Positions 7,877-16,365 of a stretch of 29,613 nt of DNA are shown in pieces. The position numbers and the translations under genes are program-made. The notes beneath the pieces are model-generated. The model saw only the letters and a program-made list of their open reading frames with translations. It was not told the origin of the DNA and did no database searches. How positions within the stretch are numbered: the first letter of the stretch is position 1; each line of letters starts with the position of its first letter. Source of the stretch: JBCBJX01 sp038522735 (GTDB lineage Bacteria; Pseudomonadota; Alphaproteobacteria; Caulobacterales; Parvularculaceae); NCBI GenBank assembly GCA_038522735.1, contig JBCBJX010000031.1:1-29613 (forward strand), given 5' to 3'.

Positions 7877-9269
7877 ACGGATTATCCGGCTTCTTCACGA
7901 TCAGGCGGATCGGCACCGCCGGAATGTCGAACGCCTCTCGAATGCCGTTTACGAGGTAGCGCTTGTAGCTCTCCGGAAGATCCGCCGCGCGCGAGCACTG
8001 GGCGACGAAAGTCGGCGGGCGCGTCTTCGTCTGCGCGATATAGCGGATCTTGATGCGTCGGCCGCCGACGGCGGGGGGCGGATGGCGGGTCGTCGCCTCG
8101 TAGAGCCAGTCGTTGAGGGCGGAGGTTTTCACCTGCGCGTTCCAGTCGACATAGACGGAGGTCACCGCCGGCATCAGCTTATCAACGCCCTTTCCAGTGA
8201 GGGCGGAGAATTTGACCAGCGGCGCGTCGGGGATCTGCGGGAGGAGCGTGCGCGCCCTCTCGCGCAAATGTTTCGCCGCGGCGTCGCGCTCCTCCACCGC
8301 GTCCCATTTGTTGGCGGCGAGCACCACCGCCCGCCCCTCCTTCACGATGAGATCGGCGATCTGCAGATCCTGCTTCTCGAACGGCTCGCTCGCATCGAAG
8401 AGGAGGACGACGACTTCCGCAAAGCGGACGGCCCGCAGCGTGTCGGCGACGGAGAGCTTTTCGAGCTTTTCCTGCACCCGGGCCTTCTTCCGCATGCCCG
8501 CCGTGTCGAAGAGTTTGACGGGCCAGACCCGCTCGCCGTCGTCCCAGCGCCATTCGACGCCGATCGCGTCCCGCGTGATGCCGGCTTCCGGGCCGGTCAG
8601 CATGCGGTCTTCTCCGATGAGGCGGTTCACGAGGGTCGATTTGCCGGCGTTCGGTCGCCCCACGATTGCGACCCGGAGCGGTTTCAGCGCGTCCTCGTCG
8701 GCCTCGCGCTCAGGCGCCGCTTCAAGGGCGTCGTAATGGGGACGAAGCGCCTCGTACAAGTCCGAAAGCCCTTCTCCGTGCTCGGCCGAGATCGCCGCCG
8801 GCTCGCCAAAGCCGAGGGCGTAAGCGTCGTAGACGCCGCTCTCACCCGCCGTTCCTTCCGCCTTGTTCGCCGCGAGCACGACGGGCTTGGACCGCACGCG
8901 CAGCCGGTCCGCCCAGCTTTCGTCGGCAGGCGTTACGCCCGCCCGAGCATCGACGAGGAACAAGATGACGTCGGCGAGATCGACCGCCGTCTCCGCCGCA
9001 TGCCGCATGCGGCTTTCAAGGGCCGCTTCCGGCGCCTCCTCAAGGCCCGCCGTGTCGTAGACGAGAAGATCGAGGTCGCCGAGCCGCGCCTCGCCCTCGC
9101 GTCGGTCCCGGGTGACGCCCGGCCGGTCGTCGACGAGGGCGAGCTTGCGCCCGACGAGGCGGTTGAAGAGCGTCGATTTTCCGACATTCGGCCGGCCGAT
9201 GATGGCGACCTTCAGGCGCGGCTTTTCACCCGAGGCGATCGGCTCGGACGGATCGTCCGAGGTCTCCAT
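7863..9269 (-). CDS. der: Ribosome-associated GTPase Der (EngA)
   Basis: Der is an essential double GTPase that helps assemble the 50S ribosomal subunit. The 468-residue protein has two G domains and a KH-like C-terminal domain. G domain 1: GRPNVGKS at 25-32, DTAG at 72-75, NKAE at 135-138 (the usual D of NKxD is E). G domain 2: GRPNAGKS at 204-211, DTAG at 255-258, NKWD at 320-323. ATG 9269 follows the bamB stop by 7 bases, so the two are co-transcribed, matching the common bamB-der linkage. Confidence 0.96.
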   Translation of the reverse strand: METSDDPSEPIASGEKPRLKVAIIGRPNVGKSTLFNRLVGRKLALVDDRPGVTRDRREGEARLGDLDLLVYDTAGLEEAPEAALESRMRHAAETAVDLADVILFLVDARAGVTPADESWADRLRVRSKPVVLAANKAEGTAGESGVYDAYALGFGEPAAISAEHGEGLSDLYEALRPHYDALEAAPEREADEDALKPLRVAIVGRPNAGKSTLVNRLIGEDRMLTGPEAGITRDAIGVEWRWDDGERVWPVKLFDTAGMRKKARVQEKLEKLSVADTLRAVRFAEVVVLLFDASEPFEKQDLQIADLIVKEGRAVVLAANKWDAVEERDAAAKHLRERARTLLPQIPDAPLVKFSALTGKGVDKLMPAVTSVYVDWNAQVKTSALNDWLYEATTRHPPPAVGGRRIKIRYIAQTKTRPPTFVAQCSRAADLPESYKRYLVNGIREAFDIPAVPIRLIVKKPDNPYAKS

Positions 9270-9276
9270 ATCGGCC

Positions 9277-10671
9277 TCACCGGTAAGCGGCCAGACGGCC
9301 GCCTTCGCTTAGGAGGTAAACGGTCTCTCCGGCCACCACCGGGCTCAGGAAGTGCGGCTCCTTGATGTCGATGGTGCGCAGGAGCCGTCCGTCTTCCGGC
9401 GCGATCTGAGCGAGGCGGCCGTCCGACGAGGCGAGGATGAGCGCGTCGCCTGCGAGGACCGGACCGGACCAGGCGATGCGGCCGGAATTGTTTTTTTCGT
9501 TCTTGAAGCGGGGGAGCGGCGTCACCCACGCGACAGCGCCGTCTTCGCGAGAGATGCAGACGACCTCGCCTTCGACAGAGACGACGTAGACGAATTTTCC
9601 GGCGACCCACGGCATATCGACGCTCGCCACGGGAAGCTCCCAGATCGTCCGCCCCGACCGGACATCGACGGCGGCCATGCGCCCGCCATGGCTGGTCGCG
9701 ATCACGAGGCCGCGATCGATCACCGGCGCGCCGGCGATATCGTTGAGCGAAGAAAGCGAGGTGAACTGGGAGGCGCGCGACAGCGTCTCGTCCCAGATGC
9801 CGCGACCGTTCTGCGCCCGGAAGGCGATGATCTCCCCAGAGGAGAACGGCGCGACGACGAGGTCCTCTCCGGCCGCCGGGCTGCCGGAGGCGAGGATGCG
9901 GGTCGCCTCTTCGAAGGACTGGAAGTCCCAGCGCACGTCGCCGGAAGCCTGGTCGATGGCGATGAAGTCGTTGGTGACGGTCGTGACGAAGACGAAACCG
10001 CGATAGGCCGTGGGCGGCGTGCGCGCCGGGCCCGGAAGATCCGTCCGCCACAGCTCTTCGCCCGTTTCGGCGTCGACGGCCGCGGCGAAGCCGAAGCCGG
10101 ATGCGACGAACACGCGCCCGCCATCATAGGCGGCGCCGCCGCCGAAGCCTTCCTGCTGCGGCTTCGGGCGGCGCAGCGGCCGGCGCCAGCTCCAGGTATC
10201 CTCCGGCTCGTAGAGGTCCGACCGCCAGAGCTTGCGGCCCGTTTCCGCATCAACCGCGTGGAGCCGCGCGAGGGCGTCGAAGACATAGACGCGGCCCTCG
10301 ACGATGATCGGCGGCGCGGTCAGAGGCGAACGTCCACCGGATTTCGTCTGCAGATTGACGGACCAGGCGCGCGCCACGTCGAACTTCGTATCGAGGTGAT
10401 GGAGCGCGTGGTCCGCGCGACCGCCCGCCTGCGGCCAGGCGGCGTTGACGACCGGCGGCGGCGTGCGCACCGGGTCCTCTGCAAATCGGGGGTCCGGGGC
10501 GAGGGATTCGTCGAGCGACAGTACCGCAATCAGGTCGTCCTCCTCCGCCTCCTGCTGCGTGCTCGCCGGCGCTTCCTCGTCGCCGCGATTGCGGCGGAAA
10601 GGATTTAAGACGCAGGCGGAAAGCGCGGCCGACAGAAGGACGACCGCCGCGAGCGGGTGCAACCGGGTCAC
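9277..10671 (-). CDS. bamB: Outer membrane assembly lipoprotein BamB-like (PQQ beta-propeller)
   Basis: BamB is the beta-propeller lipoprotein of the BAM complex that inserts outer-membrane proteins. The 464-residue protein starts with a lipoprotein signal ending L-S-A-C20, then an acidic linker, then repeated blades with the A-x-D-x-x-T/S-G-x-x-x-W signature (for example VDAETGRKLWR, VDAETGEELWR, IDQASGDVRW, VDVRSGRTIWE). I chose GTG 10671, 4 bases after the stop of the YfgM-like gene, because it sits right before the signal peptide; longer versions run into the upstream gene in a nonsense frame. The yfgM-like/bamB/der order matches the enterobacterial cluster. Confidence 0.92.
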   Translation of the reverse strand: MTRLHPLAAVVLLSAALSACVLNPFRRNRGDEEAPASTQQEAEEDDLIAVLSLDESLAPDPRFAEDPVRTPPPVVNAAWPQAGGRADHALHHLDTKFDVARAWSVNLQTKSGGRSPLTAPPIIVEGRVYVFDALARLHAVDAETGRKLWRSDLYEPEDTWSWRRPLRRPKPQQEGFGGGAAYDGGRVFVASGFGFAAAVDAETGEELWRTDLPGPARTPPTAYRGFVFVTTVTNDFIAIDQASGDVRWDFQSFEEATRILASGSPAAGEDLVVAPFSSGEIIAFRAQNGRGIWDETLSRASQFTSLSSLNDIAGAPVIDRGLVIATSHGGRMAAVDVRSGRTIWELPVASVDMPWVAGKFVYVVSVEGEVVCISREDGAVAWVTPLPRFKNEKNNSGRIAWSGPVLAGDALILASSDGRLAQIAPEDGRLLRTIDIKEPHFLSPVVAGETVYLLSEGGRLAAYR

Positions 10672-10675
10672 GGGA

Positions 10676-11602
10676 CTACTGAACTCCCTCGCCGTCTTCG
10701 GCGGCGTCTTGATCGTCTTCGGCCGGCGCGCTCGGTGAAGCGGCGCTTTCAGCGGGGTCTTCCGCAGGCGGTTCGTCTTCCGGCGCAACGTCGTCGATGT
10801 CGGCGGCCGCTTCGGCTTCGGCGGCCGCGTTCTCCAGGACGCCGGCCCCGCCAAGACCGAGGGCGCCGGTCAGGTCGCTCGCCTCGAAGCGCGAGGACTG
10901 TTCCGCGATCGCCTGTGAGGACCGGGCGAAGGCGGCGTATTCCTCCGCACGCGCGCGCATCGATTGCGGCGCGCTCAGGTCCGCCGCGATGCCCTCGAAC
11001 TGCAGCTGAGCTTCGTTCGTACGGCCGGTCTTCAGGGCGACGAACGCCTGCACTTCCCGCACGAAGGGGAGGAACGCGCCGGGATCGCCCTCAAGCTCGG
11101 AGACGACGAGCGCAGCGGCAGACGGGTTTTCATCAAGGCTGAGGTAAGCGAGCCGCAGGCGGGCGAAGTTCCGCATGCGGCGGGTCGGCGCGTCGGCCGC
11201 GACAGCGGCGAAGCGCGTGCGCGCTTCATCTATGTCGCCGCGATCGACCGCTGCTGCGGCGAGGCGGAGCGCGGCGAGGTGCGCGTAACCTTCGCGCCCC
11301 GTCTCAGCCTGCGCCTCCAGAGCGGCGCGGCCGGGCGAGCGGCCTTCCGCCTCGCCATCGGCCTCAAACGAAGCGAGCGCCGCCGAATAGGCTTCGCCCG
11401 CCTCACGCTCGGCGCGGGTCTTCAAGCCGTTCTGAAACTGGAAGCCGGCGACGGCGATCAGGATCGCGCCGGCGCCGCCGAGGAGGATCGGCGCGCGCTC
11501 GCGCAGCCAGCCGAGGAGCCGCTCTTCGTTCAGGTCGTCGGAGACCTCTCGAAGAAGCGCGTCGTTGTCGTCGCGCTTGGGCGCGTCATCGCGGTCAGCC
11601 AC
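10676..11602 (-). CDS. YfgM-like tetratricopeptide membrane protein
   Basis: A 308-residue protein with an N-terminal cytoplasmic stretch, one membrane helix at about 37-53 and a periplasmic alanine-rich helical region that reads like TPRs. E. coli YfgM has the same topology and is described as an ancillary SecYEG/PpiD partner; that function is assumed from topology and position before bamB-der. The last 50 or so residues are an acidic Ala/Asp/Glu/Pro-rich tail of low complexity. GTG 11602 has AGGA 8 bases upstream; the longer frame adds 21 residues without a ribosome site. Confidence 0.82.
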   Translation of the reverse strand: MADRDDAPKRDDNDALLREVSDDLNEERLLGWLRERAPILLGGAGAILIAVAGFQFQNGLKTRAEREAGEAYSAALASFEADGEAEGRSPGRAALEAQAETGREGYAHLAALRLAAAAVDRGDIDEARTRFAAVAADAPTRRMRNFARLRLAYLSLDENPSAAALVVSELEGDPGAFLPFVREVQAFVALKTGRTNEAQLQFEGIAADLSAPQSMRARAEEYAAFARSSQAIAEQSSRFEASDLTGALGLGGAGVLENAAAEAEAAADIDDVAPEDEPPAEDPAESAASPSAPAEDDQDAAEDGEGVQ

Positions 11603-11696
11603 GGGCCAATCCTGTCGCGTGTTGAAACGAGCGCATCTCCTATCGCCCGCCGCGTCCCTGTGCAACGGAACCGGATCGCGACGGACGGGCCCCGCC

Positions 11697-13187
11697 TCAG
11701 GCCTCCCGGAAGCTCCGCCGAAAGGTGTCGATCAGCGGGTCCATCAGATACTGCAGCACCGTCCGCTCGCCGGTGACGATGAGGACGTCCGCCGGCATGC
11801 CGGGCAGAAGCTCGTATTCGGTGCGGTCGCGGGCCGACAGCGCCTCGATCTCCGCGAAATCGACCGCAATTTCGGCCTCGTAATAGCCCTCGCCCGTCGC
11901 CTCGTCGGTGAGAACGTCGGCGGAGACGTCGCGCACGAGGCCGGTGATCTGGGGCAGCGTCCTTTGTGAAAACGCCGAAAGGTTCACCTTCGCCGTCAGC
12001 CCCGACCGGACAATGTCGATGTCGAACGGCGAGATGCGGGCGGTGACGACGAGCTCGTCGGTCTCCGGCACGATCTCCATCAGGGTCTCGCCCGGGCGCA
12101 CGACGCCGCCGACGGTGGCGATCTGGGAGTTGAGAATGCGGCCCGAAACGGGCGCGCGCACCGCCGTGCGCTCAAGAACGTCCTCGCTCTGGATGATCTG
12201 CTGGACGATGGTCGAAAGCTCGGTCCGCGCCTCGTCGATCTCCTCCGCGACGGCCGACCGGAGATCGTCCTCCTGCGCCATGATTTGCAGGCGCGTCTCG
12301 CCGATCGCAGCCTCGGCTCGGGCGATCGAGGCTTTGAAATCGCCGAGGCGGCCCTCGAGGGCGGCTTTCTCGCGTTGCAGGGTCGTCAGGCGGGTCTTCA
12401 CCGCGAGCCCCTGATCGACCAGCGTCGAGATATCGGCGATCTCCTGATCGATCAGCGCCATCTGGTCGTTCGCGGCGCCGATCTGCGCCTCAAGCCCCGC
12501 GATCTGCTCCTGCAGCTGGGAGATGCGCGCCTCCAGAACGTCTGCGCGCCCGGTCATCGACTGACGGCGGGCGGCGAAGACGTCGTTCTGGCTCGCGATC
12601 AGGTCCGCGACGGCGGGATCGGACGCATCGGCTGTCAGCCAGGACGGATAGGCGACGACGTCTCGTCCGATCCATTCCGCCTCGAGCCGGGCGATGCGGG
12701 CGGCGAGCGCCCGGCGGCGCTCCAGATAAACATCGAAACCCGCCTGCGCCTGGGTGTCGGCGAGGACGAGGATGATTTCTCCCGCGCTGACGAGTTCGCC
12801 TTCCCGGGCGCGAATGTCCGCAACGATGCCGCCTTCCAGATGCTGGATCGCCTTGCGGGCGTTGGCGATGGAGACGACGCCGGGCGCCGCCGCGCCGCTC
12901 TCAAGGCGCGCCGTCGCCGCCCAGCCGCCGAGAACGCCGAAAAAGAGGAGGACGACGGAGGCCGCGAGCATCAGCGGCCCGCGCATGCGGAAGGCGAGCG
13001 TCGGGACGCCGGTCTCCGAGCCGTCGAGCCCGTCGCGGGGATCGAGGATCCGAAGGCGACGGGAGATCCATCCGTAAACGCCGCGTTCCGCGGCGCTCTC
13101 GTCGCGGGCGCGGCGCTTCGCCGGTTTCGAGACGGCCGCCTGCGTCGAGGGCGCGACCGTGATTTCTTTTTGCTCCGCATCCGTCAT
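11697..13187 (-). CDS. Type I secretion membrane fusion protein, HlyD family
   Basis: The 496-residue periplasmic adaptor of a type I secretion system links an inner-membrane ABC transporter to a TolC-type channel. It has a cytoplasmic N-terminus of about 70 residues, a membrane helix around 70-92, a lipoyl half-domain (QHLEGGIVADI), a long coiled-coil hairpin from about 150 to 330, the second lipoyl half (RAPVSGRIL) and a beta-barrel domain. The C-terminal YLMDPLIDTFRRSFREA segment is typical of the HlyD/PrtE type. It starts 8 bases after the ABC transporter stop with GGTGAG upstream, so the two are co-transcribed. No TolC gene follows. Substrate unknown. Confidence 0.93.
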   Translation of the reverse strand: MTDAEQKEITVAPSTQAAVSKPAKRRARDESAAERGVYGWISRRLRILDPRDGLDGSETGVPTLAFRMRGPLMLAASVVLLFFGVLGGWAATARLESGAAAPGVVSIANARKAIQHLEGGIVADIRAREGELVSAGEIILVLADTQAQAGFDVYLERRRALAARIARLEAEWIGRDVVAYPSWLTADASDPAVADLIASQNDVFAARRQSMTGRADVLEARISQLQEQIAGLEAQIGAANDQMALIDQEIADISTLVDQGLAVKTRLTTLQREKAALEGRLGDFKASIARAEAAIGETRLQIMAQEDDLRSAVAEEIDEARTELSTIVQQIIQSEDVLERTAVRAPVSGRILNSQIATVGGVVRPGETLMEIVPETDELVVTARISPFDIDIVRSGLTAKVNLSAFSQRTLPQITGLVRDVSADVLTDEATGEGYYEAEIAVDFAEIEALSARDRTEYELLPGMPADVLIVTGERTVLQYLMDPLIDTFRRSFREA

Positions 13188-13195
13188 AGGTCAAC

Positions 13196-14983
13196 TCACC
13201 GAACGCCGGTGATCGTCGGCGGCGCCGTCGAGACCTGTTGGCGTTTCTGCGGGCTCGAGGAGACCGCCCCCTTGGCTTTCAAGCGGGCGCCGGTTTCCAG
13301 GTCGCCCATCACCTCGTTGCGCGGCCCGAAGGCGGATACGGACCCGTTCGCAAGGACCAGCAGCTTGTCGACATGCACAAGGGCGCTCGGCCTGTGGGCG
13401 ACGAGGACGACCGTAACCCCCGTCTCCTTCGCACGCGCGATCGCGGCCTGCAGCGCGGCGTCGCCGACCTGATCGAGATTGGCGTTCGGTTCGTCGAGGA
13501 CGAGAAGCTTCGGGTCGCCGTAGAGGGCGCGGGCGAGCGCGATGCGCTGGCGCTGGCCGCCTGAAAGAAGCGCGCCCTGGGCCCCGACGCGCGTATTGTA
13601 GCCGTCCTGAAGGCGGACGATCATGTCATGGGCTCCGGCGAGGCGGGCCGCCTCCACGACGTCCTCATCCTTCGGCTCGCCCATGCGGGCGATGTTCTCC
13701 GCGATCGTGCCGTCGAATAGCTCCACGTCCTGCGGCAGGTAGCCGACATGGCGTCCGCGCTGCTCGACGCTCCATTGCGTGATGTCCGCCCCGTCGAGCC
13801 GCACCGCGCCGAGGGTCGGCGGGCGGACGCCGACGAGAAGCCGGCAGAGGCTCGTTTTACCGGAGGCGGAAGGTCCGATGAGCCCCATCGCCTCGCCCGG
13901 CTGCAGCGCGAAGGAGACGTGGGTGAGGATCGGCTGACCGCCAGCGCCGCGCAGCGAGACGTTCTCCGCCGCGATCGCCCCGCTCGGCGTCGGCAGGGTC
14001 ATGCGACCCTCCGTCGACGGAGCGAGTTCAAGGAGCGTACGGAGCCGTCCGCGCGCGGTCCATGCGTCGACGGCGCGCCGCCATGCGCCGATGAGCTGGT
14101 CCACAGGCGCAAGGGCGCGGCCCATGAGGATCGAGGCCGCGATCATGCCGCCCGGAGCGAGGTCGCCGGAGAGAACGAGAAGCGCGCCGACCGCCAGAAC
14201 GGCGGTCTGGGCGGCGAGACGGATCGATTTCGCCGCCGCGCCGAAGGCCGCCGCCCGGTCGTTCGCGACTGCGGCCGCCTCCCCCGACAGGTCATCGACG
14301 ACCGAGAACCGCCTGTTGAGCGCCGGCGCCATCGCCATCGCCTCCACCGCCTCCGCGTTGCGCAGATAGCTTTCAAGGAGCGCGTAGCTTTTTAAGGACG
14401 CCGAGCCGCTTTCGTTGAAGGCCGGCCGGGTCGTGATATCGTTCAGCACCGAGATGACAAAGAGGATCGCGCCGGCGATGAGCGCGACGAAACCGAGCGC
14501 CGGGTGCAGAAGAAAAAGCGCGATGAGAAAGATCGGCGCCCACGGCGCGTCGAGCACCGGCGAAATCGCCTGCCCGCCGACAAAGCCCGCGACCTGCTTC
14601 AAATCCCGCATGGGCTGAGCCCCGCGCCCGCCGTCGACGCCGAGGCTCATGGAAAGGGACGCATCGAGCACCGCCGGCCGAACGGCGTCGCCCAGCCACT
14701 GGCCGAGCCGGGCGAGCGCCGCGGAGCGCGCGGCTTCGAGGACGCCGAGGGCGAGAGCTGCGACGACAGCGATGATCGTAAGGAAGAACAGAGTCTCCTT
14801 GCCGTCGGTCGGCAGCACCCGGTCGTAGACCTGCATCATATAGAGAGGGCTCGCGAGGTGCAGGAGATTGAGGAAGAGGCTGAAACCGACAGCGATGAAG
14901 ACGCCGCGGCGCACGCGCTTCAGCGCACGCGATAACGGGTCGTCCGCCGCGCCCTTTTTTGGGTTGCTATGCGCCAGCGCCAA
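13196..14983 (-). CDS. Type I secretion ABC transporter, PrtD/HlyB type
   Basis: A 595-residue fused permease-ATPase that exports proteins lacking N-terminal Sec signals. The transmembrane part spans about 28-300. The ATPase has Walker A GPSASGKT at 370-377, Q-loop Q418, signature LSGGQ at 473-477, Walker B LLVLDEP at 493-499 and the switch histidine H530. There is no N-terminal peptidase (C39) domain, as in the PrtD type used for RTX proteases and lipases. The start is a TTG with AGGAGG about 11 bases upstream; no ATG or GTG exists before the first helices. It forms a pair with the downstream HlyD gene. It lies 140 bases after the exopolysaccharide run on the same strand, so co-regulation is possible but unproven. 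Confidence 0.93.
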   Translation of the reverse strand: MALAHSNPKKGAADDPLSRALKRVRRGVFIAVGFSLFLNLLHLASPLYMMQVYDRVLPTDGKETLFFLTIIAVVAALALGVLEAARSAALARLGQWLGDAVRPAVLDASLSMSLGVDGGRGAQPMRDLKQVAGFVGGQAISPVLDAPWAPIFLIALFLLHPALGFVALIAGAILFVISVLNDITTRPAFNESGSASLKSYALLESYLRNAEAVEAMAMAPALNRRFSVVDDLSGEAAAVANDRAAAFGAAAKSIRLAAQTAVLAVGALLVLSGDLAPGGMIAASILMGRALAPVDQLIGAWRRAVDAWTARGRLRTLLELAPSTEGRMTLPTPSGAIAAENVSLRGAGGQPILTHVSFALQPGEAMGLIGPSASGKTSLCRLLVGVRPPTLGAVRLDGADITQWSVEQRGRHVGYLPQDVELFDGTIAENIARMGEPKDEDVVEAARLAGAHDMIVRLQDGYNTRVGAQGALLSGGQRQRIALARALYGDPKLLVLDEPNANLDQVGDAALQAAIARAKETGVTVVLVAHRPSALVHVDKLLVLANGSVSAFGPRNEVMGDLETGARLKAKGAVSSSPQKRQQVSTAPPTITGVR

Positions 14984-15123
14984 GGTGCCGTCCGCCTCCT
15001 CGCTCTTATGGTCGGTCCGCCGTCAGGAAACGTCGAAATTCGTAGTTTAGGGTTACTGCAGATTGCGTCTCGGGGCGAACCGCCGCGCGGCCGTCTGGTG
15101 GGAACTGCGGTGCAGCATCGGCG

Positions 15124-16362
15124 CTATGGCGCGACTGAGGCGGCTCGCCGGGCCCGCGCCGCCGCCAACGCCGCGTCGAAACGCGCGAGGCGTCCCTCCC
15201 AGCTGTAATCCCGCTGAACGCAGGCCCGCGCCGCAGCGCCCAACGCGGCGCGTCGTTCAGGATCGTTGAGCAGGGAAAGCGCTTCGCGGGCGAGCGTCGC
15301 AGTGTCCGAGGCCACGATGATTTCTTCGCCAGCCGCGGCGTCGATCCCGGTCGCCGCCTCCGGTGTTGCGAGGACGGCTCTGGCCATCGCCATCGCCTCG
15401 AGCACCTTGTTCTGGACGCCGCGGGCGATGCGCAGCGGCGCGACGGAAACGGACGCTCCGGCGATATAGGGCCGAACGTCCTCCACACGGCCGGTGACCG
15501 TAACGCCTGCCGCATCGGCGAGCTTCTGAACGTCCGCGCCCGGCCGCGCGCCGACGACGCCGAGGCGCGCTTGCGGGGCTTCGGCGCGGATCGTCGGCCA
15601 CACCTCGGCGACGAACCAGGAGATCGCCTCGGCGTTCGCCCAATAGTCCATGGCGCCCGTAAAGACGAACTCGTACGGCTCGGCGAGCAGCTCGAAATCC
15701 GCTTCCGGGTCGAAGACGTCCGTATCGACCCCATTCGCCCACCAGTCGACTTTTTCAGCCGGCGCGCCCGTCGTCTCGACGAGAATGTCCCGCTCGGCCG
15801 GCGTCACAAGGAACGAAGCGTCCGCCCACTCGGCGATCCGTCGCTCCGCCGCGCCGAGCCGCTCCGCCTCGCGGGCGTAGACCCAGGACATGGGGAACGA
15901 CTTCGCGGCGGCATAGGCCCGCCATTTCTCCGAATCCGCATCGACGAGGTCGACCAGCCGCGGCCGGCCGTCAGGCGCCGCTTCAAGATAAGGCGCCATT
16001 GTAGAAGAGAATGCGACTTCGAGATCGAGCGGGCGCCGGCGCGTCTCTCGGACCCACTCCGCCATATCGGCGACGCGGTAATAGGGCATGGAGAGCGCCT
16101 CGCCCGTCGCAAACCCTCGTAAGCTGAGGAGTTTCCTTCGGGTCGGATCGATCTCGACGAGCTTCACCGATGCGCAGACAGACTCCAGGAAGGCCCTATG
16201 CTGAAGGTCTTCGGGATCATCGACGAAGGCCCCGAGATGGACCTGGTGGGTTTTCGCGAGATGGCGCAGGAGATTCCAGGAGCGGATCTTGTCGCCCTTG
16301 TCCGGCGGATAGGGGATCCGGTGGACGAGATAGAGCGCCTCCAGCGCGCCGTTCGGAGCCAT
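15124..16362 (-). CDS. TIGR03087-type PEP-CTERM/XrtA system glycosyltransferase
   Basis: A 412-residue GT-B glycosyltransferase related to group 1 (GT4) enzymes. It opens with LYLVHRIPYPPDKGDKIRSW, the hallmark start of the TIGR03087 family found beside XrtA exopolysaccharide genes. The C-terminal half holds the donor-binding region (F-T-G-A-M-D-Y-W-x-N, then R-I-A-R-G-V-Q-N-K-V-L-E-A-M). It presumably adds a sugar to the repeat unit on the cytoplasmic side; donor and acceptor cannot be told. The start lies 3 bases after the FemAB-like stop, so it is in the same operon and is the last of the eight-gene run. Confidence 0.93.
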   Translation of the reverse strand: MAPNGALEALYLVHRIPYPPDKGDKIRSWNLLRHLAKTHQVHLGAFVDDPEDLQHRAFLESVCASVKLVEIDPTRRKLLSLRGFATGEALSMPYYRVADMAEWVRETRRRPLDLEVAFSSTMAPYLEAAPDGRPRLVDLVDADSEKWRAYAAAKSFPMSWVYAREAERLGAAERRIAEWADASFLVTPAERDILVETTGAPAEKVDWWANGVDTDVFDPEADFELLAEPYEFVFTGAMDYWANAEAISWFVAEVWPTIRAEAPQARLGVVGARPGADVQKLADAAGVTVTGRVEDVRPYIAGASVSVAPLRIARGVQNKVLEAMAMARAVLATPEAATGIDAAAGEEIIVASDTATLAREALSLLNDPERRAALGAAARACVQRDYSWEGRLARFDAALAAARARRAASVAP

Positions 16363-16365
16363 CGA

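Noticed and set aside
8082..9365. Long plus-strand open frame of 427 codons opposite der
   Set aside because: It is the antisense shadow of der, which has full GTPase motifs; the translation is Arg-rich without any domain.
9352..10608. Plus-strand open frame of 418 codons opposite bamB
   Set aside because: Shadow of the beta-propeller gene; composition is unnatural and no ribosome site was found.
15104..15128. GGAAC followed by CGCT resembling an EcfG-type stress promoter
   Set aside because: The -10 half differs from CGTT and no plus-strand gene follows.
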